Part shown: positions 1 to 8,761 of the stretch, piece by piece | Numbering within the stretch: the first letter of the stretch is position 1 | Layout: every line of letters begins with the position of its first letter | NCBI GenBank assembly: GCA_016710285.1 | Contig: JADJXR010000001.1 | Span: 3,908,501 to 3,972,500, forward strand | Source: Chlorobiota bacterium | GTDB taxonomy: Bacteria > Bacteroidota > Ignavibacteria > OLB7 | Direction of reading: 5' to 3' | DNA length: 64,000 nt | Notes under the pieces: generated by a model | Database searches by the model: none | Seen by the model: only the letters and a program-made list of their open reading frames with translations | Told to the model about the DNA's origin: nothing | Program-made: the position numbers and the translations under genes

Positions 1-1
1 C

Positions 2-922
2 GACATCTCGCTGACAATCCAGCGAGGGGAGACGCTGGGGCTTGTGGGGGAATCTGGTTGCGGAAAAACAACCGTTGGCCGTTCCATCCTGCGGCTGATT
101 GAGCCGACGTCCGGGTCGGTCAAGTTTGAAGGGCGCGAGGTGACGAAGATGGAGACCAGCGAGATGCGGACGCTGCGCCGCCAGATGCAGATCATCTTCC
201 AGGACCCGTATTCATCGCTGAACCCGCGCATCACCGTTGGGGGGATGCTGGCAGAGATCATCAAGTTCCACGGCCTGCGCAGCAGCCAAGCCGAAATACA
301 AGAGCGGGTGGAGGAATTGCTGAACGTTGTTGGGCTTCGTCCGGAATATGCGCGGCGTTACCCGCATGAGTTCAGCGGCGGGCAGCGGCAGCGGATTGGG
401 ATTGCACGCGCTTTGTCGGTCCAGCCAAAATTTATCGTCTGCGACGAGCCGGTTTCGGCACTTGATGTTTCCATCCAGTCGCAGGTCATCAACCTTCTGG
501 AAGATTTGCAGCGCGATTTTGGGCTGACCTACCTGTTCGTTGCCCACAACCTTTCGGTGGTGGAGCATATCAGCGACCGTGTTGCGGTGATGTATTTGGG
601 GGAGATTGTGGAGCTTGCCACCTCGCAGGAGTTGTACACCAACCCGAAGCACCCGTACACCCAAGCCTTGATGTCGGCAGTTCCGATGCCGGACCCGCGC
701 CGCAAGCCAAACCGGATTATCCTAACCGGCGACGTGCCAAGCCCGGCGAACCTTCCCAGCGGCTGCCACTTCCACCCGCGCTGCCCAAAAGCAATGCCGG
801 AATGCAAAGTAGCTCACCCCAAATTAGGGGATGACGGGAAGGGGCATCACGTCCGCTGCCTGCTCTATCCAGAAAGCGTGCCAACAACCAACGCCCCGGC
901 CGGGGCAACAGCGGAGGGCTAA
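2..922 (+). CDS. Oligopeptide/dipeptide ABC transporter ATP-binding protein (OppF/DppF type), 5' end missing
   Basis: This is the ATPase subunit of a peptide importer; it would sit on the cytoplasmic face of the membrane and drive uptake. The reading frame is open from base 2, so the start lies before the window. Visible residues include the Walker A motif GESGCGKTT (about 16-24), the Q-loop QDP (about 67), the signature SGGQRQR (about 125), Walker B with DEP (about 148), and the C-terminal oligopeptide-binding extension with a CHFHPRCP cysteine/histidine segment near residue 255. This extension is typical of OppD/OppF-like proteins and rare in other ABC ATPases. The permease and binding-protein genes are presumably upstream, outside the window. 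Its stop is three bases before the next start, with the likely ribosome-binding site of that gene inside this reading frame, so the two are probably translationally coupled. The exact substrate cannot be told from the sequence. Confidence 0.93.
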   Translation, partial: DISLTIQRGETLGLVGESGCGKTTVGRSILRLIEPTSGSVKFEGREVTKMETSEMRTLRRQMQIIFQDPYSSLNPRITVGGMLAEIIKFHGLRSSQAEIQERVEELLNVVGLRPEYARRYPHEFSGGQRQRIGIARALSVQPKFIVCDEPVSALDVSIQSQVINLLEDLQRDFGLTYLFVAHNLSVVEHISDRVAVMYLGEIVELATSQELYTNPKHPYTQALMSAVPMPDPRRKPNRIILTGDVPSPANLPSGCHFHPRCPKAMPECKVAHPKLGDDGKGHHVRCLLYPESVPTTNAPAGATAEG

Positions 923-925
923 CCA

Positions 926-1426
926 ATGAGAAAGCGGAACCTGATACTTACGGCTGGAGTATTCTTTGCTCTGTTTGGTGGAGTATCCGCGCAGGTGATG
1001 CCCGGATCGGTTGGGAGCCACGCCGCCGAGTGCCGAATCCCGATGAAAATCGTTGAGGCAGCGATTGGCGAATCAACGCTCCTCCCTGCCGAGGCACCAG
1101 CAGGCCCAGTGGCTGCAAAACAGGCTGCCGACACTCTGGGAGGAGCCGTTGCTGGGATGCGGCATTTTCTTGCACCGAACGCCCCCAATCCATTTCGGGA
1201 GACGACCACCATCAGCTACTCCATTGCCCGCACCGAGCGTGTCACGCTGAAGGTGTATGATGCGTTCTACAACCAGATCAGCGTGTTGGTGGATGAGGAG
1301 CAAGCCGCCGGCCTGCACAGCGTCGTGTTCAATGCCAACGGGCTTTCCTCCGGTTTCTTCTTCTACTCCCTGTCCACAAGCTCCCTTGCCGAACCCGACT
1401 GGGGGCGCATGGTGTTGATGCGGTGA
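926..1426 (+). CDS. Small secreted protein with type IX secretion C-terminal sorting domain
   Basis: The 166-residue product starts with a signal peptide (basic MRKR, hydrophobic core, likely cleavage after VSA near residue 22). The middle third is low in recognisable structure. The last 85 residues form a classic Por/T9SS type A sorting domain: it opens with a PNPF motif near residue 90, continues with a TTISYSI strand and LKVYD strand, and ends in a basic MVLMR. Proteins of this kind cross the inner membrane by Sec and the outer membrane by the type IX system. There is almost no other cargo domain, so it may be a structural or adhesive surface protein; its function is unknown. A GGAGGG ribosome-binding site at 912-917 sits inside the end of the ABC ATPase gene, which supports this start and suggests coupling to the transporter. 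Confidence 0.75.
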   Translation: MRKRNLILTAGVFFALFGGVSAQVMPGSVGSHAAECRIPMKIVEAAIGESTLLPAEAPAGPVAAKQAADTLGGAVAGMRHFLAPNAPNPFRETTTISYSIARTERVTLKVYDAFYNQISVLVDEEQAAGLHSVVFNANGLSSGFFFYSLSTSSLAEPDWGRMVLMR

Positions 1427-1530
1427 CAAGGGGATGCAGGGAGTTTCCAGCCTTCCGTTTTCGCCCTCACTCCTTCCCCAAAAAGAGACAGCCCCGACAG
1501 AATCAGAGCCGCCACCGCACTGGTAGCCGC

Positions 1531-1576
1531 CCTGACCTCCGTCGGGATTGATAAAAGGTCTTTAGCCTTCGGTGTC
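1531..1576. repeat. REP/BIME-like repeat, copy 1
   Basis: This stretch holds two short hairpin modules that recur in the window. One is CCGACxxxxGTCGG-like around GACCTCCGTCGG and the other is AAGGTCTTTAGCCTT extended to CTTCGG. The same modules appear near 11.5, 27.6, 38.4 and (first module only) 46.5 kb. Here it lies between two convergent genes. The rest of the interval 1427-1583 shows no gene. Confidence 0.7.
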
Positions 1577-1583
1577 TCTCTCC

Positions 1584-1618
1584 TCAAAAAAACTCGGCCC
1601 CGACTCAGTCGGGGCCGC
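1584..1618 (-). terminator. Rho-independent terminator of the beta-helix gene
   Basis: On the minus strand a perfect 10-bp GC stem (CGGCCCCGAC paired with GTCGGGGCCG, loop of three) at 1595-1617 is followed by GAG and a run of seven T. It lies 15 bases after the stop of the minus-strand gene that ends at 1633. Confidence 0.85.
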
Positions 1619-1632
1619 TACCACAACAAGCC

Positions 1633-3345
1633 TCACAGCTTCACCAACGCCACCGTTTCGCTGGCAAGTTGCAGCAGGTAGATGCCGTCTGGTTGGGACG
1701 CAAGGTCCACGGTTAGGACCTCCGATTCTGGCATAAACGAAGCCACCCGCTGGCCGCCGATCGCAAACAGTGCGGCTGGTTGATTTCGGGACACCCGGGG
1801 TAGCTCAATCAGGAACATCCCCCCTTCCCCGCGAACAACGCGAACTGCTGCGGGTCGAGGCTCCTGGGCAACGCCGCTGGTTGCTCCATTCAGCCCGGTT
1901 CCAACGGTGTTCCCTTCTGGTGGGGTTGCCAGTGCCGGCCCGCCATGCTCGTCGGCACCGATATCCACCGCGCTGCTGCGTGGGTTTCCATCATAATCGT
2001 TGGTTGTCCCGGTGGTGCTTGCTCCTTTGTCAATGCAAGGGCTTCCGGCGTTCAGATGGTGCTGGTTGTTCAGCTGCGGATCCGCTTCCATGCTCATCGC
2101 CTCCCCTTTCACGAATGCCCTCCACTCGCTGAAATTCACGGCAGCATCGCCGGCGATATCGAATTGCGCAGCCTTCCCAGCTTTGAAATAGCAGTTGTTG
2201 CTGAAGTCGTTGGTCCCCACCAACCCCATTGGGCGGATAATCGCCGTGTAATCTTCGTCTCCGGTTCCGGTGTTGTCAACAAAGATGTTGTTCTTCACCA
2301 CGATTCCTTCGCACGGCATCTCCACGCTTGGTTCGGGTTCCTCGCCGTAGTACATGGAGTTATGGTTGATGAACAGCGGCGCGTGGAAATTCGTGCTTGC
2401 GGTGATGACGGTGTTGTTGATTGCTTGGCAATCCTTTGCTCCCCAAAAACCGATTCCCGCGCCGCCGGTGTTCACAATGATGTTGTTCCGTGCCATCCCC
2501 CTGATGCAATCGTAGTGGTTGGGGTTTTGGATGGTGTCGAAGAACTCCAGATCGGTATCGAACCCCAAAAAAATCCCACCGTCGCCGGTGTTGACAATCA
2601 GGTTTTGCTCAATCAAGCAATCGGTTGCTCCCCCTTTGGCATAAATCCCAGTGGTTGAGATGTCGTGGAAGTAGCAGTTGCGGACCACCATCCGCGCGGC
2701 GTTCACGTTATCAATCCCTTCGGCGTTGTGCGAGTACGGGTCGGGGTTGGTGGGGTCGTTGGCCGGACCAACTCCGCTGCGGTAAATCTCGCAGGAAAGG
2801 ATGGAGATGTCCGCGCAGCCCGGGGTGAGTTTGATGCAATCGCGCCCGGTGTCGTGGATTTTGCAACCGATGATCGTCACCCCTTTCACCCCGCGCCGTT
2901 GTGACAGCTGAAGCTGCACGCCGTTGTCGTCGGTGAAGTCCCAGTTGGTTTCAAATTTCACGCCGTAGTAGTATCCCCCAACAATCTCCAACCGCTCCAG
3001 CCTTCCCCCCGTCACCTCTGGTTCGCGGTACCAGATGCAGGAGCCAATATCTTCAACATCCACGGGGGCAACAATTTTGGCCCATTGGCCACTGGCCGAG
3101 CGGATGGTGAGGTTGTTCTGGGTGATGCGAAGTTCGTTGCTTTGATACGTTCCGGTGCGTAGCTCAATCACGTCGTCGTCGGCAGCTTCCTCCAAGGCTT
3201 TCATGATCGTTTGGAACGGTTGCCCCGAACTGCCGTCGCCACCATCGCTTCCGTTTGGGCTAACATGGATTGTTCGCGCAAAAAGCATGGATGGAAACAG
3301 CGCCAGCAGTAGCAGTGGAATGGATAGTCTCCTCATCATGTTCAT
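1633..3345 (-). CDS. Secreted right-handed parallel beta-helix protein with T9SS sorting domain
   Basis: The 570-residue protein begins with a signal peptide (MNMMRRLSIP then a leucine-rich core, cleavage after LFA). The sequence HVSPNGSDGGDGS near residue 28 is the typical start of a pectate-lyase-like or DUF1565 beta-helix. Many short strands follow with repeated asparagine ladders such as NNLTI, NNIIV and NNTVI, as expected for a solenoid. Near residue 455 the chain reads DYDGNPRSSAVDIGADE, the usual cap of these helices. The last 70 residues resemble a type IX sorting domain, with LFAIGGQRV and DGIYLLQL near the end. Such proteins are cell-surface or secreted and often bind or cleave polysaccharide. 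No catalytic set could be confirmed, so the substrate is open. The gene stands alone, with its own terminator downstream. Confidence 0.85.
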   Translation of the reverse strand: MNMMRRLSIPLLLLALFPSMLFARTIHVSPNGSDGGDGSSGQPFQTIMKALEEAADDDVIELRTGTYQSNELRITQNNLTIRSASGQWAKIVAPVDVEDIGSCIWYREPEVTGGRLERLEIVGGYYYGVKFETNWDFTDDNGVQLQLSQRRGVKGVTIIGCKIHDTGRDCIKLTPGCADISILSCEIYRSGVGPANDPTNPDPYSHNAEGIDNVNAARMVVRNCYFHDISTTGIYAKGGATDCLIEQNLIVNTGDGGIFLGFDTDLEFFDTIQNPNHYDCIRGMARNNIIVNTGGAGIGFWGAKDCQAINNTVITASTNFHAPLFINHNSMYYGEEPEPSVEMPCEGIVVKNNIFVDNTGTGDEDYTAIIRPMGLVGTNDFSNNCYFKAGKAAQFDIAGDAAVNFSEWRAFVKGEAMSMEADPQLNNQHHLNAGSPCIDKGASTTGTTNDYDGNPRSSAVDIGADEHGGPALATPPEGNTVGTGLNGATSGVAQEPRPAAVRVVRGEGGMFLIELPRVSRNQPAALFAIGGQRVASFMPESEVLTVDLASQPDGIYLLQLASETVALVKL

Positions 3346-3495
3346 GTGGTTTGTTTCAAGCGTTGAGATTGGTTTCCCCCCTTCCCCTTCTGCGGGTTGA
3401 GATTGGCTTCAAAGTAATGTTAAGCTCTGACGAATCGGGCATGATTCACCGATTGATTTCGCGCCAGTCAAAAAAAAACTTCATCTTTGCCGCCG

Positions 3496-4395
3496 ATGAA
3501 GCTCCTGTTCGCGCTCTTTCTCCTGAGCATCCCGCTCCTTGTTCCCCTTTCCGGTTGCGGCTCCAGCCGTTGCACAAGCGTTTCGGCGTTTGGCAATCTT
3601 GGGCCGGAGATCAACTCACCATTCGACGACTACGCGCCGGTGCTGCAGGATAGTGGAACGATCATCTTCACCAGCAACCGCGACATCCCCGGCACCGGAG
3701 GGCTGCGCCAGCAGTTTGCCGATTCCCGCCCGGCGCATCTTTTTTCCTCGATGCGGTTGTCCGAGCGGTGGGACGAAGCCTTTCTGTACCAGCTTGCCCC
3801 CGGCGCGGAAGGGCGCGAGGAAGCCACCATCGCATGGGCACCACAAGGGGACCCGTTTGGAATTATCGCTTACTTCTGCGGGTGCGACCGCCCGGCAGGA
3901 ATCGGCGGCTGCGACCTGTACGCCGTCACCGAAGGGGACGCGGCGGCGGTGATCAATCTTGGCCCCATCATCAACTCCACGATGTGGGAAAGCCAGCCCT
4001 TCGTCACCGCCGACGGCCAGCAACTTTGGTTTGCTTCCAACCGCCCCGGAGGGATTGGGGGATATGACCTGTACGTGGCCGAACGCCAACCCGGCGGAAC
4101 GTGGGGGGAACCGCGCAATGCCGGCCCGGTGGTGAATTCGCCGAACGACGAGCTTTCTCCGTTCGTGGACCCCAGCACCGGAACCTTGTACTTCGCCTCC
4201 AGAACCGCCGACCACGGGCTTGACCTGTTCCAACAAAAAAAAGGGGCAACCAAGCGCGAAGCCCTGGATGCCCCTTATAATTCCGAAGCTGATGATTTCA
4301 CCCCGTACGTGATCTTGGGGAAACTCTACCTTGCCAGCAACCGCGGCGGGGGCTGCGATGGCTACGACCTGTACGCCTTCCCGTTGGAGAAGTAA
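3496..4395 (+). CDS. PD40/WD40-like beta-propeller lipoprotein
   Basis: The product of 299 residues starts MKLLFALFLLSIP and has a lipobox LSGC at about residues 17-20, so it should be a lipoprotein. The rest consists of TolB-like PD40 blades: repeated patterns such as TIIFTSNRD, QLWFASNRPGG, GYDLYVAER and LYLASNRGGG, with a GGCDLY or GYDLY motif closing several blades. In Bacteroidota such domains often occur in OmpA-family or peptidoglycan-associated surface proteins, but no OmpA domain follows here. The ATG at 3496 is preferred over the upstream TTG at 3487 because it directly begins the signal peptide. A TATA-like CATCTTTG lies just upstream, so the message may have a very short leader; this is speculative. 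Confidence 0.8.
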   Translation: MKLLFALFLLSIPLLVPLSGCGSSRCTSVSAFGNLGPEINSPFDDYAPVLQDSGTIIFTSNRDIPGTGGLRQQFADSRPAHLFSSMRLSERWDEAFLYQLAPGAEGREEATIAWAPQGDPFGIIAYFCGCDRPAGIGGCDLYAVTEGDAAAVINLGPIINSTMWESQPFVTADGQQLWFASNRPGGIGGYDLYVAERQPGGTWGEPRNAGPVVNSPNDELSPFVDPSTGTLYFASRTADHGLDLFQQKKGATKREALDAPYNSEADDFTPYVILGKLYLASNRGGGCDGYDLYAFPLEK

Positions 4396-4518
4396 GCGCG
4401 CCCCGATTCTGGCCCGCCCCGTATCGCTGCTCCAACTTCCTCACTCCCTACTCACCCTTGCCTCAGGCCCCCCCCTCCCACGCCACCTCACTCACATCTG
4501 CTCCATCGCCGCAAGTTT

Positions 4519-5817
4519 CTACTCCCCCAGCCCGCACCGCTGGAAGATGTGGTCAACGTTTCGGATAGATTTTTGGAGATCGCACAGGCTGTCAATCTCC
4601 TCGGGGGGAAGGAGCGCGGTCAGCTCGGCATCCCGTTTCAGGACCTGGGCGAACGGCTCGCGGGTTTGCCACACCTCCATGGCGTTCCGTTGGACCATCC
4701 GGTAGGCATCTTCGCGGCTGATGCCCCGCTTGGCCAACTCCAACAAGATCGTTTGCGAGAAGTGAAGCCCGCTGGTGATCTCCAAATTTTTCATCATGGT
4801 TTCGGGATAGACCAGCAGGCGGTCCATCATGGAGGTCATTTTGTCCAGGATGTAATCAAGGGCGATGGTGCTGTCGGGGCAGATCACCCGCTCCACCGAG
4901 GAGTGGCTGATGTCGCGCTCGTGCCACAGCGCAACATTTTCCATTGCGGCAAGGGCGTTTGCGCGGATAATCCGCGCCATTCCGCAAATCCGCTCGCTGA
5001 TAATCGGGTTCCGTTTGTGCGGCATTGCGGAGCTCCCTTTCTGCCCTGCGGAGAAGTACTCCTCGGCCTCCAGCACCTCGGTCCGTTGCAAGTGGCGGAT
5101 TTCGGTTGCGAACTGCTCCAGCGTTGCGGCAATCACCCCCAGGGTGGCCATGTATTCGGCATGGCGGTCGCGTTGGATTACCTGGGTTGTTACGGGGTCC
5201 GCTTTCAGCCCCAGCCGTTGGCAGACGTATTCCTCCACCTGCGGGCTAAGATGCTCGAAGGTTCCCACCGCGCCGGAGATTTGGCCGTAGGCAATCACCT
5301 CAATCGCCCGCTTCATCCGCTCGATATTCCGCACGGTTTCCTGGTGCCACAATGCCAGCTTCAGCCCGAAGGTGGTCGGCTCGGCATGGATCCCGTGCGA
5401 GCGACCGATCGTCATGGTGTATTTGAATTCCTTTGCGCGGCGGGCCAGCACATCGCGCAGGGCCTCAAGGTCGGCAAGGATGATCTCCCCCGCTTGCTTC
5501 AGTTGCACAGCAAGGCAGGTGTCCAGCACGTCGCTGCTGGTCATCCCCAGGTGGACGTAGCGGGATGGCTCGCCAACATACTCAGCCACGTTCGTCAGGA
5601 AGGCGATCACGTCGTGCTTGGTGGTCTCTTCGATTTCCAGCACCCGCGCAACGTCGAACGCACCCCGTTCGCGAATGGCTTGGGCGGCTTCGGTGGGGAT
5701 GATTCCCATTTCGGCTTGGGCTTCCACCGCAAGGGTTTCAATCTCCAACCAGATGGTGTACTTGTTTTGGTCCTGCCAGATTGCGCCCATCTGCGGGCGC
5801 GTGTAACGTTCAATCAT
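4519..5817 (-). CDS. purB: Adenylosuccinate lyase
   Basis: The enzyme acts twice in purine synthesis, splitting fumarate from SAICAR and from adenylosuccinate, in the cytoplasm. The 432-residue length is normal for the short bacterial form. The fumarase/aspartase superfamily signature SSAMPHKRNP is at residues 262-271. The TSSDVLDT segment (93-100) and the catalytic-histidine region GRSHGIHAEP (138-147) are both present. The start codon at 5817 is the only sensible one; MIERYTRPQM is the usual beginning of this family. It is transcribed away from the Lrp-family gene, and the 77-bp gap must hold both promoters. Confidence 0.97.
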   Translation of the reverse strand: MIERYTRPQMGAIWQDQNKYTIWLEIETLAVEAQAEMGIIPTEAAQAIRERGAFDVARVLEIEETTKHDVIAFLTNVAEYVGEPSRYVHLGMTSSDVLDTCLAVQLKQAGEIILADLEALRDVLARRAKEFKYTMTIGRSHGIHAEPTTFGLKLALWHQETVRNIERMKRAIEVIAYGQISGAVGTFEHLSPQVEEYVCQRLGLKADPVTTQVIQRDRHAEYMATLGVIAATLEQFATEIRHLQRTEVLEAEEYFSAGQKGSSAMPHKRNPIISERICGMARIIRANALAAMENVALWHERDISHSSVERVICPDSTIALDYILDKMTSMMDRLLVYPETMMKNLEITSGLHFSQTILLELAKRGISREDAYRMVQRNAMEVWQTREPFAQVLKRDAELTALLPPEEIDSLCDLQKSIRNVDHIFQRCGLGE

Positions 5818-5839
5818 ATTTTTTTCTTGTTGACTACCG

Positions 5840-5868
5840 TTGCTGCCTTAATTTCTTTTGTATGTTTG
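5840..5868 (+). promoter_or_regulatory. Bacteroidota-type promoter upstream of the Lrp gene
   Basis: A TTG at 5840-5842 is followed 18 bases later by TATGTTTG at 5861-5868. This fits the TTG / TAnnTTTG pattern of Bacteroidota primary-sigma promoters. The Lrp-family gene starts 26 bases downstream. Confidence 0.5.
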
Positions 5869-5894
5869 CGCACCTGCTTAACTAATCAAAGCCA

Positions 5895-6419
5895 ATGCGC
5901 CTTTCCACTGATCTTGACGGCATAGACCTTGAGCTGCTTCGCATCCTTCAAACGAACGGGCGGATTAGCCAAGGGGCGTTGGCCGAGCAAGTTGGGTTAT
6001 CCTCCCCTGCAGTTGCCGAGCGGCTGCGGAAGCTGGAAGACCGCGGGGTGATTCGTGGTTTCCATGCCCAGTTGGACCCGCAGTATCTGGCGCTTGACAT
6101 CACCGCGTTCATCGAGGTTCGGGTGGATTCCAGCACCCACTACCCCAAATTTTTGGCAAAGGCAGTGGCGCACGAGGAGATTATGGAGTGCCACGCAATC
6201 ACCGGCGACGGAAGCCACCTTATCAAGATTCGCACCAAGAACACCGCAACGCTCGAGGCGTTGTTGGCCGAGATTCAGCGGTGGTCGGGGGTGGTGAAAA
6301 CCCGCACCAGTTTGGTGCTTTCCACCCACAAGGAGGGGCTTGCCATGCCGCTTATCCACGCCGACGAGGTGGTAAGCGAAGGGCGGCGCGAGCGGGGCAC
6401 GAAGCCGGCACAAACATAG
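5895..6419 (+). CDS. Lrp/AsnC family transcriptional regulator
   Basis: This 174-residue regulator has the standard layout: an N-terminal winged helix (LDLELLRILQTNGRISQGAL and LSSPAVAERLRKLED, about residues 8-55) and a C-terminal RAM ligand-binding domain. In the RAM part, EIMECHAITGDGSHLIKIRT (about 94-113) is the expected effector-binding region. Lrp proteins form octamers and sense amino acids. The gene is 67 bases upstream of glnA on the same strand, which suggests control of nitrogen assimilation, perhaps with glutamine as signal; this is inferred from position only. Confidence 0.93.
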   Translation: MRLSTDLDGIDLELLRILQTNGRISQGALAEQVGLSSPAVAERLRKLEDRGVIRGFHAQLDPQYLALDITAFIEVRVDSSTHYPKFLAKAVAHEEIMECHAITGDGSHLIKIRTKNTATLEALLAEIQRWSGVVKTRTSLVLSTHKEGLAMPLIHADEVVSEGRRERGTKPAQT

Positions 6420-6486
6420 AGAAAGGATGGAAGACGGTTCCTGTGACAATACAAATTCAAACCCAATCAACGGAGCATTACACACA

Positions 6487-7827
6487 ATGGGAATGACCAA
6501 ACAGCAAGTGTTGGAATTAGCACACGAGCGCAACGTGCAGTTTGTGAACCTTCAGTTCACCGATATTGTTGGCGTGCTGAAAGCGGTGACAATCCCCGTT
6601 TGGAAGTTGGAAGAAGCCATTGACAACAACGTCTGGTTCGACGGAAGCTCGATTGAGGGATTCACCCGAATCCATGAAAGCGACATGTTCCTGAAGCTGG
6701 ACCTGGACACGTTCGCCGTGATTCCATGGACCAAGAACTCCCCCAGCGGAACCCTTGCCCGCATCATCTGCGACGTGTTCATGCCGGATGGTTCGCCGTT
6801 CGAGGGGGACCCGCGCTATATCCTGAAACGCCAGCTTGAGCGGGCAAAGCAGATGGGATATGTGTTCAACGTTGGGCCGGAGTTGGAGTTCTTCCTGTTC
6901 AAGAAGGAGAACGGGAAATTGACGGCACTTCCCCACGACGAAGGGGGGTATTTCGACCAAACCACCGATGCCGCCGCCGAGATTCGCCAGGAGATGACGA
7001 TGTCGCTGCAGGAGTTCGGCATTGACGTTGAGGCACTGCACCACGAGGTTGCGATTGGCCAGCATGAGATTGACTTCCGCTACTGCGACGCGCTTGCCGG
7101 TGCCGACGCTTCGGTGACGTTGCGGTATGCCTTCAAGTCCATTGCCCAACGCCACGGGCTGCACGCCACCTTCATGCCAAAACCGATTACCGGGATCAAC
7201 GGGTCGGGGATGCACGTCCATCAATCGCTTTTCACCGCCGAAGGGAAAAACATGATGTTCGATGCCGATGGCATTTACTCACTGAGCGATTTCGCGCAGA
7301 ACTTCATTGCGGGGCAGCTGCACCACATCAAGGCATTGAACGCCATTATCAACCCCACCATCAACAGCTACAAGCGATTGGTGGTTGGCTACGAAGCACC
7401 GGTGAACGTGGCTTGGGGCCAAAAAAACCGCTCGGTTCTGATCCGTGTGCCGCGCTACACCCCGGGCCGCGAGAAAGCCGTTCGCGTGGAAATCCGCTGC
7501 CCAGACCCAGCAGCAAACCCATACTTAGCCTTCGCCGTGCTGCTTGCCGCCGGGCTTGATGGCGTTGAAAAGAAGATGACCCCGCCAGCCCCCGTGGAAG
7601 ATGACATCTTTGAGATGACCGCCGAGGAAGCACACGAGCGGGGAATCGGCTCGGTGGCCGCCACGCTGAAGGAGGCTCTGGACGAATTGGCCGCCAACGA
7701 CGTGGTCCGTGGTGCGTTGGGTGAGTTCACCTTCAACAAATTCTACGCAGCGAAGATGCAGGAATGGGATCAGTACCGGATTGCGGTTTCGCAGTGGGAG
7801 CTGGACCGCTACCTTGAGGTCCACTAA
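6487..7827 (+). CDS. glnA: Glutamine synthetase, type I
   Basis: The enzyme makes glutamine from glutamate, ammonia and ATP and is the main entry point of ammonium. From the ATG at 6487 the protein has 446 residues; the frame is open further up to 6427, but that extension (rich in Asn, Ser and Cys) does not resemble the family. Diagnostic segments are FDGSSIEGF near residue 55, NGSGMHVHQSL near 238, NPTINSYKRL near 290 and RCPDPAANPYLAFA near 338. In the region that carries the adenylylated tyrosine in enteric enzymes (NLYxLP) this protein reads DDIFEMTAEE, with Phe in place of Tyr. The length and this change point to the GSI-alpha type, which is not controlled by adenylylation. Confidence 0.96.
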   Translation: MGMTKQQVLELAHERNVQFVNLQFTDIVGVLKAVTIPVWKLEEAIDNNVWFDGSSIEGFTRIHESDMFLKLDLDTFAVIPWTKNSPSGTLARIICDVFMPDGSPFEGDPRYILKRQLERAKQMGYVFNVGPELEFFLFKKENGKLTALPHDEGGYFDQTTDAAAEIRQEMTMSLQEFGIDVEALHHEVAIGQHEIDFRYCDALAGADASVTLRYAFKSIAQRHGLHATFMPKPITGINGSGMHVHQSLFTAEGKNMMFDADGIYSLSDFAQNFIAGQLHHIKALNAIINPTINSYKRLVVGYEAPVNVAWGQKNRSVLIRVPRYTPGREKAVRVEIRCPDPAANPYLAFAVLLAAGLDGVEKKMTPPAPVEDDIFEMTAEEAHERGIGSVAATLKEALDELAANDVVRGALGEFTFNKFYAAKMQEWDQYRIAVSQWELDRYLEVH

Positions 7828-7881
7828 GAAAAGACCCGAGGGAAAGCAGGATTTCCAACGATTCCTCAAGATTGCACAAAC

Positions 7882-7922
7882 ACAAACAAAGGCTGGCAGC
7901 GATTGCCGGCCTTTGTTTGTTA
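7882..7922 (+). terminator. Rho-independent terminator after glnA
   Basis: A perfect 12-bp outer arm (ACAAACAAAGGC with GCCTTTGTTTGT) encloses a second GGCA/TGCC stem and a five-base loop. It lies 54 bases past the glnA stop. The T-rich 3' arm runs into TTATTTTC. Confidence 0.8.
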
Positions 7923-8008
7923 TTTTCACACTGCCTACACAAAGCATCAGGGTGGCAATCCCACCGGAAAGCGCTGTCTTCGGTTGAACACAAACTCAGT
8001 GATGCGCC

Positions 8009-8725
8009 ATGCTGAAACCTGCCAGAACTCCCATTCCCGAATGTGACCAATGCATTGCCAAAGGTCTTTCGATCTTCTCCGACCTGACACCAAACCAGGT
8101 GGAGTCCATTGCCGAGGTCAAAGTCTGCAAGCATTACCGCAAGGGCCAGATTATTTTCTTCGCGGGGGATAATCCAAGCGGGCTGTATTGCTTGCACCGG
8201 GGAAAAGTGAAGCTGTACAAGCATGGGAAGGATGATAAGGAGCAGATTGTCCGCTTGGCGAAAGCTGGGGATTTGATTGGCTACCGTTCTCTTCTTAGCA
8301 GCGAACCCTACTCCGCCTTCGCGGTGCCGATGGAGGATTCGACCCTTTGCTACATCCCCAAATCGGCATTCCTTTCGCTGCTGACAACAAACCAGGAATT
8401 TTCGATGCGCGTGCTGAAACTTCTTTCGGAGGAGCTTCGCCACGCCGAAGAACGGATTGTTGACATGGCGCAGAAGCCGGCAAAAGAACGGCTTGCCGAA
8501 GCGTTGCTTCTGCTGAAAGACACCTACGGCCTAAAGTCCGATAATCAAACGCTGAACGTGGTGGTAACGCGCGAAGAGCTTGCCAACATCATCGGCTCGG
8601 CAACGGAATCCACCATCCGAATTTTAAGCGAATTCCGCCAGGAAGGGAGCATTGATTTTGTGGGGCGGAAGATTCGGATTATTGACCAACAAGCATTGCT
8701 GCGGGCGGCAAACCTGTACGATTAG
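8009..8725 (+). CDS. Crp/Fnr family transcriptional regulator
   Basis: The 238-residue protein has a cyclic-nucleotide-binding-like beta-roll (about 25-140, including IIFFAGDNPSGLYCLHRGKVKLYK), a long dimer helix, and a C-terminal winged helix with TREELANIIGSATESTIRILSEF (about 187-209). The N-terminus carries ECDQC (residues 11-15), and further cysteines occur near residues 40 and 61. FNR proteins bind an oxygen-sensitive 4Fe-4S cluster through an N-terminal cysteine group plus one central cysteine, so redox sensing is possible, but the spacing is not that of E. coli FNR. The typical cAMP-binding residues are not clear. It stands alone between glnA and a convergent peptidase gene; its targets are unknown. 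Confidence 0.9.
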   Translation: MLKPARTPIPECDQCIAKGLSIFSDLTPNQVESIAEVKVCKHYRKGQIIFFAGDNPSGLYCLHRGKVKLYKHGKDDKEQIVRLAKAGDLIGYRSLLSSEPYSAFAVPMEDSTLCYIPKSAFLSLLTTNQEFSMRVLKLLSEELRHAEERIVDMAQKPAKERLAEALLLLKDTYGLKSDNQTLNVVVTREELANIIGSATESTIRILSEFRQEGSIDFVGRKIRIIDQQALLRAANLYD

Positions 8726-8761
8726 CCCGCTGCCAACACGCTGCAATCAAACCCTGCGGGC

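Noticed and set aside
4549..5925. Open frame antisense to purB
   Set aside because: It overlaps purB almost wholly; purB has clear family signatures.
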